NCBI GenBank assembly: GCA_903855945.1
Contig: CAIOAK010000205.1
Location: 16,421 to 80,420, forward strand
Direction of reading: 5' to 3'
Length of the DNA stretch: 64,000 bases
Source: an uncultured Anaeromyxobacter sp.
Lineage (GTDB): Bacteria > Myxococcota > Myxococcia > Myxococcales > Anaeromyxobacteraceae
Shown here: positions 45,600 through 53,715 of the stretch, piece after piece
How positions within the stretch are numbered: position 1 is the first letter of the stretch
Layout of the letters: each line of letters begins with the position of its first letter
Made by a program: the position numbers and the translations under genes
The notes under the pieces: model-generated
Databases searched by the model: none
What the model saw: only the letters and a program-made list of their open reading frames with translations
What the model was told of the DNA's origin: nothing

Positions 45600-46120
45600 G
45601 CGCCAGTCGTGAGCCCCGTCCCTACGTCAACCCGTTCGTCGCCGGCACGCTGCTCGGCGTGGTGCTCTTTCTGAGCATCTTCATCACCGGAGGTGGACTG
45701 GGCGCCTCGGCGGGGATGAGCCGTGTCCAGACCGGATTCCTCGATCTCCTGGCCCCGGCCCACGTGGACCGGGTGGCCTACTTCGCCGAGATGGCCGGCG
45801 GGTCGAGGAACCCCTGGCTCCACTACTCCATCTACATGCTCGTCGGCACCGTCCTCGGTGGCTTCGTGTCAGGCCTCTGGAACCGGCGCGTGAAGCTGGA
45901 GACGCGCAAGGGGCCGCGCATCTCGGTGCACGCACGCTGGGGGCTGGCGCTGCTCGGTGGCCTCATCATGGGCTACGGCGCGCGCATGGCCCGCGGCTGC
46001 ACATCGGGGCAGGCGCTCTCCGGGGGCGCGGTGCTCTCGGTGGGCAGCTGGGCCTTCGCGATGGCGATCTTCGCGAGCGCCTACGCGGTGGCCTGGTTCT
46101 TCCGCCGGCTCTGGACCTGA
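45596..46120 (+). CDS. YeeE/YedE family sulfur transporter
   Basis: The 174-residue membrane protein has four hydrophobic helices and the family motif GARMARGCTSGQALSGGAVLS, whose Cys is the one implicated in thiosulfate passage in TsuA/YeeE. It is half-sized, so it may pair with the next gene product, another YeeE-type half, to make a full channel. GTG/ATG overlap with the cytochrome gene ties sulfur-compound transport to the electron-transfer chain. Confidence 0.85.
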   Translation: MSASREPRPYVNPFVAGTLLGVVLFLSIFITGGGLGASAGMSRVQTGFLDLLAPAHVDRVAYFAEMAGGSRNPWLHYSIYMLVGTVLGGFVSGLWNRRVKLETRKGPRISVHARWGLALLGGLIMGYGARMARGCTSGQALSGGAVLSVGSWAFAMAIFASAYAVAWFFRRLWT

Positions 46121-46138
46121 AACCGGGAGGCAATCCAC

Positions 46139-47455
46139 ATGGCACCCTTCGACCTCACATCCCTCGGTTTCATCCCCTACGCGCTGGTGTTCGGCGCCAT
46201 CGGCTTCGGCTTCGGCGCCGCGCTCGAGATGGGCGGCTTCGGCGACACGCGCAAGCTGGCCGGGCAGTTCTACTTCCAGGACATGACCGTCCTGAAGGTC
46301 ATGTTCACCGGGATCATCGTCGCGGCGGTGCTCGTGGCGCTGGCCACCTCCTACGGCCTCCTCGACATGAACCGCGTCTTCGTGAACCCCACCTACCTCT
46401 GGCCGGGGATCGTGGGCGGTCTCATCATGGGCGTCGGTTTCGTCATCGGCGGCTTCTGCCCGGGGACTTCGCTGGTGGCCGCCTCCACGCTCAAGGTGGA
46501 CGGGATGTTCTTCCTGCTCGGCGCGCTCGGGGGCGTCTGGCTCTTCGGCGAGACCGTGTCGAGCTTCCAGGGCTTCTGGCTCTCCTCGTACATGGGACGC
46601 TTCACGCTCCCCGAGTGGCTCGGCCTGCCGGTCGGCGTCACGGTGCTGCTCGTGGTGCTGATGGCCCTCCTCCTCTTCTGGGCCGGCGACCTCGCGCAGC
46701 AGGTCTTCGGCCAGAAGAGGCCCTGGGCCGAGGTCCGGCGCGTCCCGGGCCCCCGCAGCCTCGCCTTCGCGGGCACGCTGGTGGCGGCGAGCATGGTCCT
46801 CGTGGTCCACGGCCAGCCCGACCCGGAGTCCAAGTTCGCGAGGATGGGGCCCGAGCTCCGGAGGTCGGTGGAGGAACGGGCGATCTTCGTCGATCCCGCC
46901 GAGGTGGTGGCGCTGCGCAAGGACATCGGGGTCCAGGTCGCGATCCTCGACCTGCGGGACGAGCGGGACTTCAACCTCTTCCACGTCGGCGGCTCGCGAC
47001 GCGCCAGCCTCTCCGACCTGGAGTCCCCGGAGCGGTTGAAGCTACTCGTGGATCAGCCGCCGACCACGGTCACCTTCGTGGTGGGCAGCGGCGAGGCCGG
47101 CGCGCTGACCGCATGGAGGCGACTCACCGCGCTGGGCGTGCCCAACCTCTACGTCGTCGAGGGGGGCATCAATCGCTGGCTGGAACGATACCCGGTCGAC
47201 GCCTGCGTCGCGGAGCGGGTGGGGAGGGCCGACGCGAAGGACGTTCCGGCCTGGCGATTCCTCTACGCCACCGGGAGCAGCCAGCCGGCGGCCTGGCCGG
47301 AGCTGGAGGCCTCCCGTTCGTTCCGCTCGCCCTGTGGCGAGGTCGCGTCCGCGGAGCACGGGGGCGGCGTCCACGCCCGTTCCTGGCCGGCCGCGACCTA
47401 CACGAAGCGGGTGAAGCTGAAGAGCAAGGCTGCGGTGAAGGGCGGGTGCGGCTAG
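46139..47455 (+). CDS. YeeE/YedE transporter fused to a rhodanese-like domain
   Basis: The 438-residue protein has an N-terminal YeeE half (GFGFGAALEMGGFGDTRKLAG; IGGFCPGTSLVAASTLKVDG with the conserved Cys) and, after a membrane helix at ~205-220, a periplasmic or cytoplasmic rhodanese domain (~245-350): VQVAILDLRDERDFNLFHV and NLYVVEGGINRWLERYP. At the rhodanese active-site loop the sequence is FVVGSGEAG, so the catalytic Cys is absent and the domain probably binds rather than transfers sulfur. Two Cys and a basic tail (SPCGEV, KGGCG) end the protein. Confidence 0.85.
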   Translation: MAPFDLTSLGFIPYALVFGAIGFGFGAALEMGGFGDTRKLAGQFYFQDMTVLKVMFTGIIVAAVLVALATSYGLLDMNRVFVNPTYLWPGIVGGLIMGVGFVIGGFCPGTSLVAASTLKVDGMFFLLGALGGVWLFGETVSSFQGFWLSSYMGRFTLPEWLGLPVGVTVLLVVLMALLLFWAGDLAQQVFGQKRPWAEVRRVPGPRSLAFAGTLVAASMVLVVHGQPDPESKFARMGPELRRSVEERAIFVDPAEVVALRKDIGVQVAILDLRDERDFNLFHVGGSRRASLSDLESPERLKLLVDQPPTTVTFVVGSGEAGALTAWRRLTALGVPNLYVVEGGINRWLERYPVDACVAERVGRADAKDVPAWRFLYATGSSQPAAWPELEASRSFRSPCGEVASAEHGGGVHARSWPAATYTKRVKLKSKAAVKGGCG

Positions 47456-48447
47456 GAAGTGCGGAGGTGGGAGGTGGCCACGATCCATCCCACCAGGAGA
47501 CCGAGCCCGGTCAGGAGAGCCACCGACCACCCGGCCAGCCGCCGCTGGTAGGCCGGCAGCTCCACGTCCAGGCTCGGAATCGACCGGAAGGGCATGAGCA
47601 CACCCACGCCCGCACCCGTCAGGCTCCCTCCGAGGAGCGCCGCGTAGAGCGGATAGCCGATCCAGTGGTACTCCCCCTGCAGCAGGCAGAACGGGCAGTG
47701 ATGGGTGGGAAGCTCGTAGACGTACGGCGAGAGCCAGGACACCACCGCTGCGAGACCGACCGGCAGTGACAGGGCCGAGAGCGCACCCAGCAGCCAGCCG
47801 CCCCTCCCCGAGATCCGAAAGACCATTCCGGCCCCGATGGCGCCCAGGAGCAGCGCCACGAAGACTCCTCCCGCGAGGGACGGAGGCAGTCCAGCGAGAT
47901 CGGAACCGAAGCCGCGTCCCCCGGAGCCGAACAGGCTTCCGCAGCAGGAGGTGATCACCTCGGGCTTGAGGTCGAGAAAGTAGGCTGCGCGGAGCGCCGT
48001 CTCGGCGAGAAGGACCGGAGTCAGGGCGAGCAGGAACCGATACTTGAATCGCACCAGCGGGTAGTCGTATCCGAGCGAGTCGGCCCGGTTCACGATGAGC
48101 CAGATGGCGGCGAGCGCGAAGCCCCCGATCTGCAGCAGGAGGGTGGGGTAGCCGTAACGGCTCGCGTGAAGGGAGCCGGCCGCGCACATCGCCCCGGTGA
48201 AGAGCGGCGCCAGCGAGTCGGCCGTGAAGACGAACAGGAAGAGCGAGGCGAGCCCGAAGACGAGCACGTAGCCGAGCAGCGTCGAGATGAGATGCGTCCG
48301 ACGCTCGAGCGCGAGCTGGAGCTCGCTTCCGCTCGAGAGGTCCCAGGACTGGACGATCCGGGCGCCCCAGAAGGCCGAGTAGACGAGCAGCGCGCCGACG
48401 AGAAGCGCAGAGCCGACGAGGGCGAGTACCGACGGGTGGAGGATCAC
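47452..48447 (-). CDS. Polytopic membrane protein with Cys pairs, linked to NosL cluster
   Basis: The 331-residue protein has about eight hydrophobic helices, with conserved-looking metal or redox motifs VITSCCGSLFGS (~165) and THHCPFCLLQGEYHWIGYP (~250). I do not recognise a named family. Last in a five- or six-gene minus-strand run with an ABC ATPase, an FtsX-like permease and two NosL proteins, it may handle copper or thiols in the membrane (inference). It overlaps the upstream ATPase gene by 4 bases and the convergent YeeE-rhodanese gene by 4 bases. Confidence 0.65.
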   Translation of the reverse strand: MILHPSVLALVGSALLVGALLVYSAFWGARIVQSWDLSSGSELQLALERRTHLISTLLGYVLVFGLASLFLFVFTADSLAPLFTGAMCAAGSLHASRYGYPTLLLQIGGFALAAIWLIVNRADSLGYDYPLVRFKYRFLLALTPVLLAETALRAAYFLDLKPEVITSCCGSLFGSGGRGFGSDLAGLPPSLAGGVFVALLLGAIGAGMVFRISGRGGWLLGALSALSLPVGLAAVVSWLSPYVYELPTHHCPFCLLQGEYHWIGYPLYAALLGGSLTGAGVGVLMPFRSIPSLDVELPAYQRRLAGWSVALLTGLGLLVGWIVATSHLRTS

Positions 48448-49124
48448 GGTTCCTCGCCGACGATCCGCCCGTCCCTCATGGTCACGACCCGATCGACGAC
48501 CGTCGAGTCATGGACGATGGGGTCGTGGCTCGCGATGACCACCGTGCGCCCCTCGTCCCGGAGCGCAGCGACGAGATCCATGAATCCGGCGGAGAGCTTG
48601 GAGTCGAGATGGGCGGTGGGCTCGTCGGCGACGATGACCTGGGGATCGTTCACGAGAGCCCGTGCGATGGCGACCCGCTGCGCCTCCCCGCCGGAGAGCC
48701 AGTCGGCTCGTGCCCGACTCCTGCTCCCCACGCCGAAGCGGTCGAGCAGGCCCTGCGCGCGGATCACCAGCGCCTTCCGGCTGCCCCCCAGCGGATAGGC
48801 GGGCAACATCACGTTCTCGAGGGCCGTCAGCCCCCGGACGAGGTGGAACTGCTGGAACACGAACCCGAAGGTGCGGCGCCGGACCTCGGCGAGGAAGTGC
48901 TCGGGAAGGCTCGTCACCTCCCGATCGCCGACGTGGATCCGGCCGGAGGTCGGGCGGGCCATGCAGCCGACCAGCGCGAGCAGGCTCGTCTTGCCGGAGC
49001 CGCTCGGGCCGCGAAGGACGGTGACCTTGGCGCCCTCGATGTGCAGGCTGACGCCGTCGACGGCGACGAGTTCGTCGGGGCGCCCCTGGTGGAACACGCG
49101 GCGAACGTCCTGGAGCCGGATCAC
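48444..49124 (-). CDS. ABC transporter ATP-binding protein (MacB/LolD type)
   Basis: The 226-residue ATPase has Walker A GPSGSGKTS, Q-loop FVFQQFHLV, signature LSGGE, Walker B VIVADEPT and the switch His in IASHD. The short length and LDRFGVGSRSRARADWLSGGEAQRVA context are those of LolD/MacB-class ATPases that drive mechanotransmission rather than import. GTG overlaps the permease stop (GTGA), so it powers the adjacent FtsX-like protein. Confidence 0.9.
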   Translation of the reverse strand: MIRLQDVRRVFHQGRPDELVAVDGVSLHIEGAKVTVLRGPSGSGKTSLLALVGCMARPTSGRIHVGDREVTSLPEHFLAEVRRRTFGFVFQQFHLVRGLTALENVMLPAYPLGGSRKALVIRAQGLLDRFGVGSRSRARADWLSGGEAQRVAIARALVNDPQVIVADEPTAHLDSKLSAGFMDLVAALRDEGRTVVIASHDPIVHDSTVVDRVVTMRDGRIVGEEP

Positions 49125-50272
49125 GAGCGCATCACCGCGTCCGGGTCGGTGGTCGCCGCGCGCCAGGCGGGGACGACGGTGGCCACCGTGTACGGGACGA
49201 CCGTGAGGAGGAACAGGGTCGATACGAGGAACGGATTCAGCGTGGGCGTGAGGCGGAAGGAGGGGTAGAGGGTGGACCAGCCCTTCAGCACCGGTGTCAG
49301 GAGGGGGGCGGACGTGACGAAGACGTGGACGTAGGCGAGCAGCAGTCCCACGAGGAAGGCGGACAGGGAGATCACCGCACCCTCCCAGGCCTTCACCGCC
49401 AGCACCTCGGACGTATCCCAGCCGATGGCCTTCAGGATGCCGATCTCCCGCCGCTCGTCGGCCGAGAGGCCGGATGCCTTGTCCCATGCGACGATGCCGA
49501 AGGAGAGGAGCGCAGCCGCGAGCACCAGGACGACGAGGCCGCTTCGCCAGTCGAGGATGGCCTCGTAGGTCCGGGCGATCTCCGCGCGGGTGATGGGGCG
49601 GGAGTCGGGCATCTGCCCGCGGATCTTGGCCGCCACCATCGGCACCTCCTTCTCGTTCGGCACCGTGAGCGCGATGTCCGTGTAGAGATCCGGAGGGACG
49701 CCGAAGAGCCGACGGAAGTCCGGTTCCGACAGCAGCACGAGGTCGGTGGACACCAGTTCCGACGGGGAGGGGACGGTTTCCCGCACCTTCAGGATGACGA
49801 CGCTTCCGTCGGATGCGAGCACCGGGAACGGCTCCCCCGGAGCAGCGAGCCTCGTCCGGGCGACTCCCTCCCCGATCACCACCTCGCCCGCCTTGCCCCA
49901 GAACTTCTCCGGTACGAGAAAGGTGAGGTTCGCCTTCGCCGATGCGTCGTAGTAGTAGCCCCACAGGCGACCCCGGGCTTCCTGCACGCCGCGGATGCGG
50001 GAGAGGCGCTCGACGCGGTCCGCGGGGATGAGATCGTGGCGTCCAGCCACCATGCGCTGGACCACGACATCGGGAGCGCCCTCCAGGATGCGCATCGCCT
50101 CGCCACGGAGCGCCTGCGTGTACATCAGCACCGAGGCGAGCCCGAAGACGACCATCGCGTAGAGAGCCGTGAGCGCCAGGTTCTTCCCCTTGCGCCGCCC
50201 GAGGGACGAGAGGGTGAAGTCGAGCAGGTAACGCTGCCGTTCCAGCCAGGTGGGGATGTGGAGGCGCTTCAC
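49121..50272 (-). CDS. FtsX/MacB-like ABC permease
   Basis: The 383-residue permease has an N-terminal membrane helix (~28-48), a large periplasmic domain (~50-250: LLSEPDFRRLFGVPPDLYTDIA) and three C-terminal helices with the EIGILKAIGWDTSEVLAVKAWEGAVI coupling region. This is the FtsX/LolE/MacB topology. With two NosL copper-binding proteins in the same operon it may support metallocentre assembly or export (inference). Confidence 0.87.
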   Translation of the reverse strand: MKRLHIPTWLERQRYLLDFTLSSLGRRKGKNLALTALYAMVVFGLASVLMYTQALRGEAMRILEGAPDVVVQRMVAGRHDLIPADRVERLSRIRGVQEARGRLWGYYYDASAKANLTFLVPEKFWGKAGEVVIGEGVARTRLAAPGEPFPVLASDGSVVILKVRETVPSPSELVSTDLVLLSEPDFRRLFGVPPDLYTDIALTVPNEKEVPMVAAKIRGQMPDSRPITRAEIARTYEAILDWRSGLVVLVLAAALLSFGIVAWDKASGLSADERREIGILKAIGWDTSEVLAVKAWEGAVISLSAFLVGLLLAYVHVFVTSAPLLTPVLKGWSTLYPSFRLTPTLNPFLVSTLFLLTVVPYTVATVVPAWRAATTDPDAVMRS

Positions 50273-50550
50273 GGTGGCGGAGGGGCAATGAGGGTGCCCG
50301 AGGGGAAATGCTCGAGCGACGTGGGGTGGTCCTGGAAGGGCGCGAAGCGGTCCGCCTGGGAAGGATGGCGGGCGTATCGAGCGTCCGTGGCCAGGGAAAG
50401 GTCCGTCAGGCCGAGCCTTCGAGCCATGGAGGCCATGCCCCGGACCTCCTCGTTCCGCTCCCTTCCCCGGTGGAGGGAGTGCAGGCGAGCCACCTCGAGG
50501 AGCGCGAGCGCCCCGGCAACGAAGAGGAGGAAACGGTCCGATTTTCGCAT
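50269..50550 (-). CDS. Small single-helix protein of the NosL cluster
   Basis: The 93-residue protein has a membrane helix at the N-terminus (FLLFVAGALALLEVARL) and a polar periplasmic tail containing several His (HSLHRGRERN; RHPSQADRFAPFQDHPTS). No family is recognised. It is translationally coupled to the permease (4-base overlap), so it is likely a part of that complex. Confidence 0.6.
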   Translation of the reverse strand: MRKSDRFLLFVAGALALLEVARLHSLHRGRERNEEVRGMASMARRLGLTDLSLATDARYARHPSQADRFAPFQDHPTSLEHFPSGTLIAPPPP

Positions 50551-50554
50551 CGTG

Positions 50555-51031
50555 CTATTCGAGCCCTTCCAGCACGGTACGATTCACGTCCCCGAACCGC
50601 AGGATCTTCTTCCCGTGATGGTCCCGGAGGAACTCCTCGGCCTCGGTCTTCTTGCCGAAGGGGACCAGCTCCTTGCCCATCGGACCGAAGACGTCGCTGC
50701 CAGCGACGAAGAAGGCCTCCTTCGCGTCCACGCGCGTCACGCCGTAGTAGTCGGTCACCGTCACGGCGCGAACGTCGGTTGCCTTGCGCCCGGGCACGAA
50801 ACGACCTGGATCTGCCAGGAACTTGAAGAGGTCCTTTGCGCCGTCGAACCACGCCAGGCCTCCGTCCTGGAACGCCACTGTCGCCGTCCAGTCGGGGTAC
50901 TTCGATACGAACATGCCGCAGACCGGGCACTTGTCCTTCGGTGAAGGGCGCTTGCCCGGCTCCTGGGCGACGGCGACCGCGCCGAGCAGGAGCAGGGCGA
51001 CACCCGCCCCGGCGACTCGCGAGAGGTTCAC
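50555..51031 (-). CDS. nosL: NosL-family copper-binding protein (first copy)
   Basis: The 158-residue exported protein has a signal peptide ending AVAQ and the NosL motif KCPVCGMFVSKYPDWTATVAF (copper-binding Cys/Met), then DVRAVTVTDYYGVTRVDAKEAFFVAGSDVFGPMG and HHGKKILRFGDV typical of the family. NosL delivers Cu(I) to nitrous oxide reductase, but no nosZ is in the window, so it probably serves another cuproprotein or handles another metal. GTG at 51031. Confidence 0.88.
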   Translation of the reverse strand: MNLSRVAGAGVALLLLGAVAVAQEPGKRPSPKDKCPVCGMFVSKYPDWTATVAFQDGGLAWFDGAKDLFKFLADPGRFVPGRKATDVRAVTVTDYYGVTRVDAKEAFFVAGSDVFGPMGKELVPFGKKTEAEEFLRDHHGKKILRFGDVNRTVLEGLE

Positions 51032-51048
51032 GGCGGGGTCCGGAGCGG

Positions 51049-51558
51049 CTAGTTGGACTTCTGCGCGGCCTTGGCCTTCATCATCTTCCGCTTCTCGCGG
51101 ATGGCCTTGTTGTCCTTGTACAGGTCCTCGTAGGCGGCCTTGATCGCATCCTCGAAGCCCACGACCGTCCCGCCGTTCTCCTTCACGAACGCCTCGGCGG
51201 CGCCCTTGTCGGCGAAGGCCCACTTCGCCCGCGAGGTCATCACCCCGGACTTCGTGCCGCCCAGCACCCAGACCGCGGTCTCCGCGTTCACGAGCTTCCT
51301 GGACGGCATGTCGGCGACCCAGATCGCAACGGGCGCCTTGTCGATGGCCACCGCGAGATCGACCGCCACGCAGTGGAGGCTGCAGAGGCCGACCGACTTC
51401 CCGTCGTCGTAGTCGATGACCATCCGGGAGACCGCGAACTTCTCCCGGTCCATGCCGCAGTGCGGGCACGACGGCATGGCCTTCGTGTCATCGGCGGGTT
51501 GAGCGAAGGCCGCGCCGGCGGAGAAGGCAAGAACTGCTGCGAGAAGGAGACGGGTCAC
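51049..51558 (-). CDS. NosL-family protein (second copy)
   Basis: The 169-residue protein has a signal peptide (LLLAAVLAFSAGAAFAQ) and a NosL-like domain with SCPHCGMDREKFAVSRMVIDY and an additional LCSLHCVAVDLAVA not seen in the first copy. The C-terminus is basic and helical (NKAIREKRKMMKAKAAQK). It heads the minus-strand run and has a good GGAGG site before its GTG. The extra CxxxC resembles a second metal site and suggests the two copies have different roles. Confidence 0.85.
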   Translation of the reverse strand: MTRLLLAAVLAFSAGAAFAQPADDTKAMPSCPHCGMDREKFAVSRMVIDYDDGKSVGLCSLHCVAVDLAVAIDKAPVAIWVADMPSRKLVNAETAVWVLGGTKSGVMTSRAKWAFADKGAAEAFVKENGGTVVGFEDAIKAAYEDLYKDNKAIREKRKMMKAKAAQKSN

Positions 51559-51680
51559 GACAACCTCCGAGCGAAAGGGGACGGACGAACGATGGACAAA
51601 GGTTACGCCCGTGGCAAAACGCCATCTGCGGCACGATGCCGCACGACCCAAGGTGGACGCCTGGGCGCGGCCGGGCGGCG

Positions 51681-52484
51681 TCAATCCCACCGCCAGACGA
51701 TGTTCGCGGTTGCGGACGGACCCGAGTAGGGCCCGTCCGGCGTGTCCGTTCGCCGCCAGGTGGCTCCGAGGTCCACGGAGAAGCCCGCCCCGAGCCCCTG
51801 CTCGAACCCCACACCGACGCCGAGGGTCGTGGCCGGCGCGAGGTACGGGGAAAACGTCGTCACGGTGGCTGCGGCTGCGCCCGGTAGCGAGGCGGGGAGG
51901 ATCTCCTGGTAGAACGTCTGGTCTCCCCGCTCTCCGAACGCTGCCACCGAGAACCACGTCGAACGTGCCGCGCGAAACTCCACCTCGAAGAACAGGCGGT
52001 CGAGGTTCGTCCCGTAGACCGGATCGGCCGCGGTCCGGATCGTGTGGCCGTAGCCGAGCCGCGTCGTGATCCAGTCCGCGGGGCGATGACGAAGCGTGGC
52101 GCGACCCGTGATCGTCGCACCGCTGCGCGCCGGATCGGCGTACCAGCCGAAGCCACCCGACGTGCCGAGGACGAGCGCCAGGGGGCCGATGAGGTCCAGC
52201 AGCAGGCTCGCGGAAACCCCGGCGGACGTGCGATCCAGTTCCGGAAGGGAGGGGAACCTGGCTCCGTCGAGGACGGCGCCGACGTAGAGGAATGCGGAGT
52301 CGGAGAGGTCGATGGCCGCGCCGCCCGACGCCGAGACCGAGGCGACCGTGGAACCCGCTGCGTCGCTCCCCGGAGCGATGAGGAGGTTCGTGTCGTAACC
52401 GCCACCGGCGGCGACGGACCCCTCGAATCGGAGTCCGTCACCGTCGGTCGCGAGAAGTGCCAGGGCGAGGCAGAGGGCCGTCAT
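51681..52484 (-). CDS. Outer-membrane beta-barrel protein
   Basis: The ~267-residue exported protein has a signal-like start (MTALCLALALLATDGDG) and repeating beta-strand patterns to a terminal NIVWRWD, resembling OmpA-type or surface-lipoprotein barrels that insert as porins. GTG-AT alternatives upstream exist. No family is recognised. It lies upstream (5') of the NosL copies on the same strand, 120 bases away, and may be co-transcribed. Confidence 0.65.
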   Translation of the reverse strand: MTALCLALALLATDGDGLRFEGSVAAGGGYDTNLLIAPGSDAAGSTVASVSASGGAAIDLSDSAFLYVGAVLDGARFPSLPELDRTSAGVSASLLLDLIGPLALVLGTSGGFGWYADPARSGATITGRATLRHRPADWITTRLGYGHTIRTAADPVYGTNLDRLFFEVEFRAARSTWFSVAAFGERGDQTFYQEILPASLPGAAAATVTTFSPYLAPATTLGVGVGFEQGLGAGFSVDLGATWRRTDTPDGPYSGPSATANIVWRWD

Positions 52485-52504
52485 TCCGACACCGGGAAGC
52501 CGGA

Positions 52505-52786
52505 CTACTTGCCGCCGCGGTATGCGCTGCCCGAGCCGCTGCCGGTGCCGCCGCCGGCCCCGCTGCCCTTGCTCGCGCCGCTGCCGCTCATCGAGCGGCT
52601 CCGCTCGCGCGACGCGTCCTGCGAGGCCTGGTGGGTGGTGTCGCGGGTCCGGGTGCGGTCCTGCGTGGGGGTCGCCCCGTCCACGTGCGAGGCGGGATCG
52701 CGCGTCTGCTGCCGGATCTGGTCGGCTGCGAACGTCGGGGCGGCGACGAGGAGTGCAACTGCGGCGAGGGCGGTCTTCAGGATCAT
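52505..52786 (-). CDS. Small exported Ser/Thr/Gly-rich protein
   Basis: The 93-residue protein has a signal peptide (MILKTALAAVALLVAAPTFA) and a low-complexity mature part rich in Asp/Thr/Gln then Gly/Ser (QQTRDPASHVDGATP; SGSGASKGSGAGGGTGS). No domain is evident; it may be an unfolded envelope or coat-associated peptide. ATG follows CGGAGAC. A 6-bp hairpin (GGAAGG/CCTTCC) lies in its 5' region at 52806-52823. Confidence 0.6.
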   Translation of the reverse strand: MILKTALAAVALLVAAPTFAADQIRQQTRDPASHVDGATPTQDRTRTRDTTHQASQDASRERSRSMSGSGASKGSGAGGGTGSGSGSAYRGGK

Positions 52787-52909
52787 GGTCGGTCTCCGTG
52801 TGGGGGGAAGGTTCGTTCCTTCCGTACTCCGGAGACAAAGCAACTGTGGGGCCAACCTTCGATCTCCCGAAGTCCGGGTGCTTGGGGGGAGAGGAGGGAC
52901 CGGAGGCGT

Positions 52910-52941
52910 ACCGTCCGGTACGGACGTACGTACCGGACGGT
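52910..52941 (-). terminator. 12-bp stem-loop downstream of DUF1847 gene
   Basis: Perfect arms ACCGTCCGGTAC and GTACCGGACGGT flank an 8-base loop. It begins 6 bases after the DUF1847 stop in the direction of transcription, where a terminator is expected, but it has no run of U. A weak copy of the dispersed palindrome (52941-52955) abuts it. Confidence 0.5.
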
Positions 52942-52946
52942 TCACA

Positions 52947-53609
52947 TTAAGTGTAGCCCGGTGAAGGGGTGCCGCCGATGGGTGCGGCGGCGTGTCGCAG
53001 CGCCGTCACCGTGTGGTGATCGAGCGCGCGATCCTTCACGACGAGCGTGGTGACCGGCGCATCGCACTCCTCCTGCAGGACGAGGTCGTGACCGACGCAG
53101 AGGCCCACCTGGGCCACGAGGTCCACCTTGCGCTCGTTCAGCAGGCGGGCCTGCGCGACCGGGTTGCAGATGGCCGCGAAACGGTCGGGATGGGCCTTCG
53201 GAAGCCCGATCTCGTCGTAGTCCACCGCGCCGACCCGGCAACAGACGAGCTCGGTCTCGAGCCCCTCGCCGTGGAGCAGGTGCGCGAGCTTCTGCGACTC
53301 CTGGAGGAGGCTGACGCAGAAGGCGACCCCGATTCGCTTCATCCCGCGGCCGTGTGCGTAGTGCGCGAGTTCCTCCACGCGGTTCCGGAGCGTGCCGTCC
53401 GGCTTGAACGGGGTGGCGTCGGCTGATTTCATCAGCGCCTGGCGCTCGTCGCCGAGGTAGCCGGACGGGTCCGCTGCCACCTCGGAGTGCGTGCGCGTGG
53501 GGCACGTGCGAGGCATCTTCGAGACGTCGCCCTTGAAGCTCCCGGCCGTGGTGCAGTGGAGGCAGCCGTAGGGTGCCGGGGCGGCGGAGGCGGAGTGCGA
53601 AGTGGTCAT
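52947..53609 (-). CDS. DUF1847 metal-binding-type protein (first copy)
   Basis: The 220-residue protein has a N-terminal Cys-rich region (YGCLHCTTAGSFKG, MPRTCPT), a helical linker and a domain with RIGVAFCVSLLQESQKLAHLL, LETELVCCRVGAVDYDEIGL, AICNPVAQARLLNERKVDL and LCVGHDLVLQEECDAPVTTL. These Cys-containing blocks define DUF1847, which occurs mainly in anaerobes and is predicted to bind metal. It is divergent from the CoA-binding protein. A second copy is at 56735-57466. Confidence 0.85.
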   Translation of the reverse strand: MTTSHSASAAPAPYGCLHCTTAGSFKGDVSKMPRTCPTRTHSEVAADPSGYLGDERQALMKSADATPFKPDGTLRNRVEELAHYAHGRGMKRIGVAFCVSLLQESQKLAHLLHGEGLETELVCCRVGAVDYDEIGLPKAHPDRFAAICNPVAQARLLNERKVDLVAQVGLCVGHDLVLQEECDAPVTTLVVKDRALDHHTVTALRHAAAPIGGTPSPGYT

Positions 53610-53715
53610 GTACCGGTTCGAGCCCGATGGACGATGCAGGGTTCTCGATACCGGGAACCTTTCGGGAATCCGCAGGCTCCCATACAAGATGGCGACCCGA
53701 ACCCAAGGAATCCCC

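Noticed and set aside
46800..47200. Active thiosulfate sulfurtransferase domain
   Set aside because: The catalytic Cys is missing from the rhodanese loop.
48444..50272. LolCDE lipoprotein-release system
   Set aside because: Only one permease is present and the neighbours are NosL proteins, so a NosL-linked transporter is more likely.
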